Shown: in pieces, positions 6,082 through 12,263 of the stretch
Layout of the letters: every line of letters begins with the position of its first letter
Position numbering within the stretch: the stretch's first letter is position 1
NCBI GenBank assembly: GCA_007133365.1
Contig: SLMV01000061.1
Coordinates: 1 to 12,263 of the forward strand
Source of the DNA: Clostridia bacterium
GTDB taxonomy: Bacteria; Bacillota; Sulfobacillia; SLMV01
Direction of reading: 5' to 3'
DNA length: 12,263 bases
The notes under the pieces: generated by a model
Databases searched by the model: none
The model's input: the letters and a program-made list of their open reading frames with translations, nothing else
Told to the model about the DNA's origin: nothing
Made by a program: the position numbers and the translations under genes

Positions 6082-7272
6082 ATGAAAGAAGAGACGCAGC
6101 TTGATTTCATTACCAACTATCTCAAGGAATTACGTGATGAGGATCTATATAACGAGATTCGTGTTTTGGAATCCGGGCAAGGCGCTTGGGTGATGATTGA
6201 TGGCGAGAAAAAGTTGAATTTGTGTTCCAATAACTATTTGGGTTTTGCGAAAGATGAGGCGCTTATTCAAGCCGCTAAAAAGGCCACCGATGACTACGGC
6301 GTGGGTCCGGGAGCGGTGCGGACCATTGCCGGGACCATGTCAATCCATCTCGAGTTGGAAAAGGCGCTTGCCGCCTTTAAGAAACGCGAGGCCACCGTCG
6401 TGTTACAATCCGGCTTTAATGCCAACTTAGCCGTGATCCCGCTCTTGGTCGGACCCGACGATATCATTTATAGTGATGCCCTCAATCATGCCAGCATCAT
6501 TGATGGGTGCCGGCTGAGTCGGGCGAAAATCAAGGTCTTCCCCCATCTGGATATGGAGGCGCTGGAGGACCTATTGGTATCCGATTCCGATTTTTCGGGT
6601 CGACAGTTGATCATCTCCGATGGTGTCTTCAGTATGGATGGTGATCTTGGAAATCTCCCTGAGATTGCGGACTTGGCAGAGAAGTACGGGTGTATGACGC
6701 TGGTGGATGACGCGCATGGAGAAGGGGTTCTCGGACGTCATGGCTCTGGAATCGTGGATCATTTTGATCTTCACGGTCGCATTGATGTGGAAGTCGGGAC
6801 GCTTTCGAAGGCATTCGGTTGCGTCGGCGGATTTGTTGCGGGGAGTCAGTCCTTGATTGACTATCTCAAGCAACGCGGGCGCCCTTTCCTCTTTAGCTCC
6901 TCGTTAACCCCGGCGGAGGCAGCGGCCAATTTGGCAGCCGTTCGGCAATTGACCGAAGCGGATGACCGTGTCAATCAACTTTGGAGCAATGCCCAATATT
7001 TCCAATCCGGCCTAAAGGAGCTGGGATTTGATATTGGTTTGACCGAAACCCCGATTACGCCGGTGATGATCGGCGATGCTGGGGTCTCGGCGGCCTTTAG
7101 CCGACGATTGTTCGAAGAAGATGTTTTTGCCCAAAGTCTTGGTTTTCCCACTGTTCCCCAGGGCAAGGCGCGTATTCGCGTTATGATTTCGGCTGCGCAC
7201 TCGCGAGATGACCTGGACTTTGCCCTCGAAGTCTTTTCGCGTATCGGTCGAGAACTCGATGTGATCCAGTAG
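6082..7272 (+). CDS. kbl: Glycine C-acetyltransferase (2-amino-3-ketobutyrate CoA ligase), alpha-oxoamine synthase family
   Basis: This is a cytoplasmic PLP-dependent enzyme. The Kbl reaction joins 2-amino-3-oxobutanoate and CoA to give glycine and acetyl-CoA, the second step of threonine breakdown through threonine dehydrogenase. The 396 residues have the usual length. Visible features are RVLESGQGAWV (27-37), LNLCSNNYLGF (45-55), GPGAVRTIAGT (75-85), the PLP-stacking His135 in NHASIIDG, VDDAHGEG (208-215) with the Asp that binds the pyridine nitrogen, and GTLSKAFG (239-246) with Schiff-base Lys243. The close paralogue BioF (8-amino-7-oxononanoate synthase) shares the fold; the N-terminal pattern favours Kbl, but substrate is inferred. 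AGGAGG at 6070-6075 gives a clear start. No threonine dehydrogenase or biotin genes are adjacent. The 69-base gap before it has no convincing promoter, so read-through from the importer operon is possible. Confidence 0.85.
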   Translation: MKEETQLDFITNYLKELRDEDLYNEIRVLESGQGAWVMIDGEKKLNLCSNNYLGFAKDEALIQAAKKATDDYGVGPGAVRTIAGTMSIHLELEKALAAFKKREATVVLQSGFNANLAVIPLLVGPDDIIYSDALNHASIIDGCRLSRAKIKVFPHLDMEALEDLLVSDSDFSGRQLIISDGVFSMDGDLGNLPEIADLAEKYGCMTLVDDAHGEGVLGRHGSGIVDHFDLHGRIDVEVGTLSKAFGCVGGFVAGSQSLIDYLKQRGRPFLFSSSLTPAEAAANLAAVRQLTEADDRVNQLWSNAQYFQSGLKELGFDIGLTETPITPVMIGDAGVSAAFSRRLFEEDVFAQSLGFPTVPQGKARIRVMISAAHSRDDLDFALEVFSRIGRELDVIQ

Positions 7273-7290
7273 GCGGGATTCCGACGAATC

Positions 7291-7335
7291 AAAAAGGCCC
7301 ATCCTCCCTGTTGGTCAATGGATGGGCGATGGGCC
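7291..7335. terminator. Hairpin region after kbl, with its T-tract on the minus strand
   Basis: GGCCCATCC (7296-7304) can pair with either of two tandem GATGGGC copies: 7297-7304 with 7320-7327 (8 bp), or 7296-7303 with 7328-7335 (8 bp). AAAAA (7291-7295) precedes the left arm, so a minus-strand transcript would read stem then UUUUU, a good intrinsic terminator in that direction. The + strand lacks a T-run after the stem (ctcatt), so termination of kbl here would be weak. Confidence 0.45.
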
Positions 7336-7414
7336 CTCATTAAGGACGCTCCGGTGTGAACGAAACGCTGTTTTGATTCCGGCATAATAGTGGGCCGAGG
7401 AGGGGCCGAAGGCA

Positions 7415-8845
7415 ATGAATATATGCCGAAGAGTACGGGAATTTATCGAAGAAGAATGCCTCGTTCAACCGGGAAGTAAGATGGTGGTTGCGGTTTCCGG
7501 GGGGGTGGACTCGGTCGTGCTATTGCACCTTCTTCGGCAAATCGCTCCGGTCCTGGATTTGACCTTAACCGCAGCCCATCTCAATCACGGGATTCGCGGC
7601 CAAGCCGCCGAAGCGGATCAACGATTTGTCGAGGCCTTGTGCAAAACATGGAAGATTCCCCTCACCGTGGACATCATTCCCCCGGGAGCATTACGGGATC
7701 AAACCGGTTCTTTAGAAGACGTCGCGCGCCGGGCGCGGCTTCGGTTTTTACGGACAACGGCCGAACAGGTCGGAGCGTCGGCAATTGCTTTGGGGCATCA
7801 TCAAGACGATCAAGTGGAGACCGTCATGATGGCGCTTTTTCGAGGTGCGGGGACGGGCGGGATTTCCGGAATGTTACCGCGCCGCGGTCCGTTTATCCAT
7901 CCGCTTTTGACCTGTTCGAAGGAGGAAATCGAACGGTATGCGAACGAGGAGAAACTTGAATTCGTCCAGGATGTGAGTAATCGTGATTTAAGCTTTTCCC
8001 GGAACTGGCTTCGCCACGAGCTATTGCCGCGAATTGAAGCGGCAGTGAATCCTCGGGTTAAAGAACAAATCGGGCAGACGGCGGAGATCCTCCGCCAGGA
8101 GAATGCCTTGCTACAACGCTTAACAGGGCAGACGTTTTACCGTCTTGCTCATCAAACGAAAGGTCGCGTTACCTTTCCTCGGGATGCGTTTTTGGATTTG
8201 CCCCGGGCACTTCGTCGTCGCCTGATTCGGCTTGCCTATCAATGCTTGACCAAAACCCTAAAAGATCTTACCTTTACCCACGTCGCAGAAGTCGGTAAGA
8301 TGGTAGAAAAAGAGGATGCTCTGGGTACGCTGGACCTACCGAACAACATTCGATTCAAACGCGAATACGAAGCATTGATTTTCACTACCACCCTCTCATC
8401 TGATCGGATGCTGGATTCACCGGCCGTACTTTTAGTTCCGGGACGACTTCTTCTCCCAAGGCGCAAGGTGTTCTTGACCGCCAGGCGGCTTACGCAAGAG
8501 CAGTCTTGGAAAGTGAAGCGGACCCTATTATCCGGTGGCGCAGCCTCAGCGTTACTTGTGACCCATGCTTTCATCGATTATAATAAGGTGAACTTGCCCT
8601 TACGGGTGAGGTTCTGGCGTCCTGGGGATCGAATGCGGCCTTTAGGTATGAAAGGACGCAAGAAACTTCAGGACCTCTTTGTTGATAAGAAGATTCCCCG
8701 GCAGCAACGATCATCCTGGCCGCTTATCACGGATGGAGCCGGGATCGTTTGGGTACCGGGGATGACCGTGAGTGACGACTACCGGGTGGACCGGACGACG
8801 TGTTGTGTCCTCCACCTTCAGAGTGTATTTGTAGATTCTGCGTGA
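7415..8845 (+). CDS. tilS: tRNA(Ile)-lysidine synthetase
   Basis: TilS uses ATP to attach lysine to C34 of the CAU-anticodon tRNA-Ile, so that it reads AUA and is charged with isoleucine. The 476 residues show the full bacterial architecture. The N-terminal PP-loop ATPase has SGGVDS (28-33), AAHLNHGIRG (53-62), SLEDVARRARLRFL (99-112), GHHQDDQVET (127-136) and SRNWLRHELLP (195-205). A middle substrate-binding region follows, then the C-terminal TilS domain from about 390, with LRVRFWRPGDRMRPLGMKGRKKLQDLF. ATG 7415 is preceded by GAGGAGGGG (7397-7405). A CATAAT (7383-7388) upstream could be a -10 box, but no good -35 accompanies it. The gene lies 49 bases before the supported ftsH start. The hpt gene often found between tilS and ftsH in Bacillota is missing. 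Confidence 0.95.
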   Translation: MNICRRVREFIEEECLVQPGSKMVVAVSGGVDSVVLLHLLRQIAPVLDLTLTAAHLNHGIRGQAAEADQRFVEALCKTWKIPLTVDIIPPGALRDQTGSLEDVARRARLRFLRTTAEQVGASAIALGHHQDDQVETVMMALFRGAGTGGISGMLPRRGPFIHPLLTCSKEEIERYANEEKLEFVQDVSNRDLSFSRNWLRHELLPRIEAAVNPRVKEQIGQTAEILRQENALLQRLTGQTFYRLAHQTKGRVTFPRDAFLDLPRALRRRLIRLAYQCLTKTLKDLTFTHVAEVGKMVEKEDALGTLDLPNNIRFKREYEALIFTTTLSSDRMLDSPAVLLVPGRLLLPRRKVFLTARRLTQEQSWKVKRTLLSGGAASALLVTHAFIDYNKVNLPLRVRFWRPGDRMRPLGMKGRKKLQDLFVDKKIPRQQRSSWPLITDGAGIVWVPGMTVSDDYRVDRTTCCVLHLQSVFVDSA

Positions 8846-8881
8846 GATGTCAAGGGCGACGGATGATCCGGCGCCTTCTTT

Positions 8882-8888
8882 GAGGAGG
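8882..8888 (+). promoter_or_regulatory. Ribosome binding site deciding the ftsH start
   Basis: GAGGAGG lies 6 nt before ATG 8895. The earlier in-frame ATG 8847, just after the tilS stop, has no such site and would add 16 polar residues ahead of the normal FtsH N-terminus. Confidence 0.75.
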
Positions 8889-8894
8889 ACAGGA

Positions 8895-10769
8895 ATGAAA
8901 TGGACCCGGATGTTTCAAAGTGTCGCGTTCTATCTGGTCGTACTTTTCCTGGTACTAACCGTGGTCCAGTATTTTGCGACGCAAGTGGACGAACCTGAAG
9001 AATTAAAATATTCCGAATTTATAAGTGCGGTGGCGGACGAGCGCGTTGACTTCGTTGATATCAGGTTCCAGGCAAATGGTGCGGGCGAAGCGCAAGGCGA
9101 ATTCACCGACGGACAGGCCTTTGTCACGACTGTTGCGACTAATGATCCTGACCTACTGCCGATGCTTCGAGAACAAGGCGTGACCTATCAAATACAAGAG
9201 GCAGAGGGCACCGCTTGGTGGGTTGCGGTTCTCACCACGTTATTGCCGGTTCTCCTGATTGTAGGTGCCTTTTTCTTTATCATGCAAAATAGTCAGGCGG
9301 GCGGAAACCGGATGATGAAATTTGGACAAAGCCGGGCGAAGTTACATGCTCCGGGGAAAACGCCTGGGGTTACGTTTGATGATGTTGCGGGCATCGACGA
9401 GGTCCGCGATGAATTAGAAGAGATTACGGATTTTCTCGAGAACCCGAAGAAATATGTAAAGATCGGGGCTCGGATTCCCAAAGGCGCTCTCTTGTTCGGT
9501 GCACCGGGTACTGGTAAAACACTGGTTGCCCGTGCCGTTGCCGGGGAAGCAGGGGTGCCCTTTTACAGCATCAGCGGTTCCGACTTTGTGGAAATGTTTG
9601 TCGGCGTCGGAGCCTCTCGCGTTCGCGATTTATTCGAACAGGCGAAAAAGAACGCCCCGGCCATCGTATTTATCGATGAGATCGATGCTGTGGGCCGGCA
9701 GCGTGGGGCTGGATACGGTGGCGGACATGATGAGCGGGAACAGACCCTTAACCAGTTGCTAGTTGAGATGGATGGCTTTGGCGTCAATGAGGGCATCATT
9801 GTCATGGCAGCCACGAATCGCCCGGACGTCTTGGATCCGGCGTTGTTAAGGCCGGGCCGATTTGACCGACAACTCACCATACACCTTCCCGATTTGACGG
9901 GGCGGAAAGAAATCTTTGAAATTCACGTTCGAGATAAACGAATGGGCGATGATGTCGACTTGGATGTTTTAGCGCGTCGTACGCCTGGTTTTACCGGTGC
10001 GGACATCGAAAACACCGTGAATGAAGCCGCCTTGCTGGCGGCCCGCGAGGATCTTGAAGAGGTTCACATGAAACAGATGGAAGATGCCATTGACCGAATT
10101 ATCGGTGGTGGCCCGGAGAAGAAACGCCAGGTATTGAGCGAGAAGGAACGCGCGATCGTTTGTTATCACGAATCCGGCCATGCGCTCGTGGCAGATACTT
10201 TGCCCAACAGTGATCCGGTTCATAAGATTTCGGTGGTGCCCCGCGGAGGCGCCTTGGGCTATGTGTTACAGATGCCACTAGAGGATCGTTATCTCATCAC
10301 CCGAGAAGAAATCCTTGATCGTGTTACCACGGCACTTGCGGGTCGGGCGACGGAAGAAGTCGTGTTTAATGAAATCAGCACGGGAGCCCAGGACGATTTG
10401 GAGAAAGCGACCAAGATGGTGCGCAAGATGATCACCGAATACGGGATGTCCGAGGTGATGGGACCCCTCACGTATGGAGATAAAATGGATACGCCTTTTC
10501 TCGGTCGGGATATCAGCCGGGGGCGAAATTACAGTGAAGAGGTGGCCTCGGCGATCGATCGAGAAATTCGAAAGACCATCAGCGAATGTTACGAGAAGGC
10601 GAAGACAATCATTACCGAAAATCGCGATGCGATTGAGGCCCTCGCCAGCGCGTTGGATGAGCGAGAAACCCTCAATCGTGACGATCTCGAAGAAATCCTC
10701 GGACGTTTTCGCTCGGGGTCAAGATCCGAGGAAGCGCAAGCGAAACAAGCAACTTACGGTAATGGCTAA
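8895..10769 (+). CDS. ftsH: ATP-dependent zinc metalloprotease FtsH
   Basis: FtsH is a membrane-anchored AAA+ hexameric protease that degrades damaged membrane proteins and short-lived regulators. From ATG 8895 it is 624 residues. It begins with a first membrane segment (about 7-27), followed by an extracytoplasmic domain (about 30-105) and a second membrane segment (about 110-130). The AAA module has Walker A GAPGTGKT (202-209), Walker B IVFIDEID (257-264), the pore motif FVGVGASRVR (235-244) and second region of homology TNRPDVLDPALLRPGRFDR (307-325). The protease domain has zinc motif HESGH (425-429) and the third-ligand region STGAQDD, with Asp501. All catalytic residues are intact. The tail (SRSEEAQAKQ) is polar, as usual. 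It probably shares a transcript with tilS. The start choice rests on the ribosome binding site and family N-termini. Confidence 0.97.
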   Translation: MKWTRMFQSVAFYLVVLFLVLTVVQYFATQVDEPEELKYSEFISAVADERVDFVDIRFQANGAGEAQGEFTDGQAFVTTVATNDPDLLPMLREQGVTYQIQEAEGTAWWVAVLTTLLPVLLIVGAFFFIMQNSQAGGNRMMKFGQSRAKLHAPGKTPGVTFDDVAGIDEVRDELEEITDFLENPKKYVKIGARIPKGALLFGAPGTGKTLVARAVAGEAGVPFYSISGSDFVEMFVGVGASRVRDLFEQAKKNAPAIVFIDEIDAVGRQRGAGYGGGHDEREQTLNQLLVEMDGFGVNEGIIVMAATNRPDVLDPALLRPGRFDRQLTIHLPDLTGRKEIFEIHVRDKRMGDDVDLDVLARRTPGFTGADIENTVNEAALLAAREDLEEVHMKQMEDAIDRIIGGGPEKKRQVLSEKERAIVCYHESGHALVADTLPNSDPVHKISVVPRGGALGYVLQMPLEDRYLITREEILDRVTTALAGRATEEVVFNEISTGAQDDLEKATKMVRKMITEYGMSEVMGPLTYGDKMDTPFLGRDISRGRNYSEEVASAIDREIRKTISECYEKAKTIITENRDAIEALASALDERETLNRDDLEEILGRFRSGSRSEEAQAKQATYGNG

Positions 10770-10790
10770 TTTACGGGAGATTGCATCTTA

Positions 10791-10824
10791 GATGATGGGG
10801 GTGCTGGGACGGGCTTCCATCATC
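10791..10824 (+). other. Weak inverted repeat between ftsH and cca
   Basis: GATGATGG (10791-10798) and CCATCATC (10817-10824) could form an 8-bp stem with an 18-nt loop, followed by gtgttt. The T-run is too short for a confident terminator. It might be an attenuating hairpin or chance. The remaining gap up to 10850 shows nothing else. Confidence 0.25.
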
Positions 10825-10864
10825 GTGTTTAGCTTAATGATCCTGGGCTTGGGAGGAGGTCGTC

Positions 10865-12263
10865 GTGGAATCCTACCAAATGCGACTGACGAAGCTGCGG
10901 GCACGGCGGAAGTTCATCCGATGGTTTTCCAATCGTTTAATCCCCCAAGATGTCCGCGAGCTGCTGAAAAGGATTGAACAGGCCGGTGGCCAAGCCTACA
11001 TTGTGGGGGGGTGTGTGCGCGACCTTCTGATGAAACGTGCTCCCGGCGATTGGGACGTTGCCACGTCCTTACCGCCGGATGTGATCCAAGCCCTTTTTCC
11101 CAAGACGGTGCCCACCGGGCTGAGCCATGGTACCGTCAGCGTGGTGACCTCCGAACGACAGGTGGAGGTGACGACGTTTCGAAGTGAGGGCCGCTATTCG
11201 GATCATCGCCATCCCGATTGGGTTCGTTTCTCGGAGGAACTTTCCGAGGACTTGAAGCGGCGTGACTTTACGATCAATGCGTTGGCCCTCGATGCGAGGG
11301 GGCGATTGCATGATCCCATCGGGGGGTTGGAGGATCTGGCAAGACGACGCGTGATCACGGTTGGTGTGGCGGACGAGCGTTTTGCCGAAGATGCCCTTCG
11401 GATGGTACGCGCGGTTCGCTTTGCTACGGAACTGGGATTTGACATCGACGATGATGTCCTGACTGCGATCCAGCGCCATAGCCGCTTGTTGCGCGAAGTG
11501 TCGGCAGAGCGTATTCGGCAGGAAGTACACCGGATTTTGATGAGTGATGAACCGGCACGCGGATTCGAGCTACTCCGAACCACCGGGTTGTTGGAGATCT
11601 TTTGGCCGGAACTCCTAGAAGGGGTTTCCGTTGAACAGAATCGCCACCATGCGTTTACGATTTGGGAACATTCGCTTGGGAGTTTGCAGGCGATGGCAGA
11701 GGCACTCGAGGAGGATCCCAGCTTACGGTTAGCCAGTCTTTTGCACGATGTCGCCAAGGCGCGTTGTCTGAGCGTCGATGAAGAAGGGGAACGACACTTC
11801 TACAATCATCAAGTTGTGGGAGCGGCGGTGGCACGCCGAATGCTAAAACGGCTACGGTATGACAACCGCACGATTGAACGGGTGGTGCATCTTATCGAGA
11901 ATCATATGGCCTTGCATCACTACCCGGATATGAAAGACGCCGCCATCCGTCGGCTGATCAATCGAGTTGGCTTGGAAAATATTCATGATCTCATCCAACT
12001 TCGGATTGCTGACCGCGCCGGTTCGGGTACCAAGGATACTCCCCTTTCCCGGGGCACCTTGCATTTGCTAAGACGTATCGAACGTGTGCTCGAGGAGGAC
12101 GCCGCTTTTGGCCTTGAGGATCTCGCCGTTGATGGCAACGATGTCATGCGGGTCGCTGAGATTGAGCCCGGTCCCGAAGTCGGGGAGATTCTCAATCAGT
12201 TGCTCGAGGAAGTCCTTGATGAGCCGTCCCTTAATCAGAAGGACGTGCTGGAACAACGGATCA
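10865..12263 (+). CDS. cca: CCA tRNA nucleotidyltransferase with HD domain, 3' end outside window
   Basis: This class II nucleotidyltransferase adds or repairs the CCA end of tRNAs from CTP and ATP without a nucleic-acid template. The frame is open to the window end, with 466 codons visible. Features: an Arg-rich N-terminus, IVGGCVRD (46-53) with the phosphate-binding loop, GDWDVAT (61-67) with metal-binding Asp62 and Asp64, RRDFTINALALD from 132, a neck region with EDALRMVRAVRFATELGF, and an HD domain with LLHDVAK (His294-Asp295). GTG 10865 follows GGGAGGAGG (10851-10859); ATG 10880 is an alternative start. Related poly(A) polymerases share this fold, so the exact activity is inferred, but a Gram-positive CCA-adding enzyme is most likely. 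By usual family length little of the C-terminus is missing. It lies 95 bases after ftsH. Confidence 0.93.
   Translation, partial: MESYQMRLTKLRARRKFIRWFSNRLIPQDVRELLKRIEQAGGQAYIVGGCVRDLLMKRAPGDWDVATSLPPDVIQALFPKTVPTGLSHGTVSVVTSERQVEVTTFRSEGRYSDHRHPDWVRFSEELSEDLKRRDFTINALALDARGRLHDPIGGLEDLARRRVITVGVADERFAEDALRMVRAVRFATELGFDIDDDVLTAIQRHSRLLREVSAERIRQEVHRILMSDEPARGFELLRTTGLLEIFWPELLEGVSVEQNRHHAFTIWEHSLGSLQAMAEALEEDPSLRLASLLHDVAKARCLSVDEEGERHFYNHQVVGAAVARRMLKRLRYDNRTIERVVHLIENHMALHHYPDMKDAAIRRLINRVGLENIHDLIQLRIADRAGSGTKDTPLSRGTLHLLRRIERVLEEDAAFGLEDLAVDGNDVMRVAEIEPGPEVGEILNQLLEEVLDEPSLNQKDVLEQRI

Noticed and set aside
10792..10977. 61-codon frame starting ATGATGGGG between ftsH and cca
   Set aside because: Most of it overlaps the start of cca in another frame, it has no ribosome binding site, and the peptide looks like no known family.
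11069..11757. Long minus-strand open frames opposite cca (153 and 184 codons)
   Set aside because: Their products are Arg/Ser-rich with no motifs, and the + strand has clear CCA transferase motifs; they are shadows.

Overview
The window carries nine protein-coding genes, all on the + strand, plus the 3' end of a group II intron at the left edge. It reads as chromosomal DNA of a Gram-positive-type bacterium, most likely Bacillota. The reasons are strong GGAGG-type ribosome binding sites, use of GTG starts, a Bacillus-like single-anchor signal peptidase I, a tilS-ftsH pair, a lipoprotein-type solute receptor and a Na+-pumping decarboxylase beta subunit. The genus cannot be told from sequence alone. 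Several proteins (the signal peptidase N-terminus, the solute-binding protein) are rich in Asp/Glu.

Layout. Positions 57 to about 127 are domains V and VI of a group II intron, probably class IIC, whose body lies left of the window. About 18 bases beyond its 3' end starts a decarboxylase beta subunit of the OadB/GcdB/MmdB family (145-1254). A 145-base gap with a possible promoter and palindromic operator leads to signal peptidase I (1400-2038). Next is a peptide-type ABC importer cluster: binding lipoprotein (2165-3769), a strong intergenic hairpin (3800-3832), two permeases (3855-4790, 4806-5672) and a closely spaced cupin (5680-6012). No ATPase genes accompany it. After a short gap comes a glycine C-acetyltransferase-type alpha-oxoamine synthase (6082-7272), then a hairpin region (7291-7335). 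The last block is tRNA maturation and protein quality control: tilS (7415-8845), ftsH (8895-10769) and cca (10865 to beyond the right edge).

The genes form three functional groups. The first is membrane energetics and secretion: the Na+ decarboxylase subunit and signal peptidase. The second is uptake and amino-acid metabolism: the importer, cupin and Kbl-type enzyme. The third is information-processing housekeeping: TilS modifies the tRNA-Ile anticodon, CCA transferase completes tRNA 3' ends, and FtsH degrades membrane and regulatory proteins. No intergenic stretch exceeds 150 bases. I found no CRISPR array, tRNA, rRNA, phage genes or clearly new system. The most notable points are the intron junction beside oadB, the receptor/permease hairpin, the importer without ATPases, and the switch-like double hairpin after kbl.
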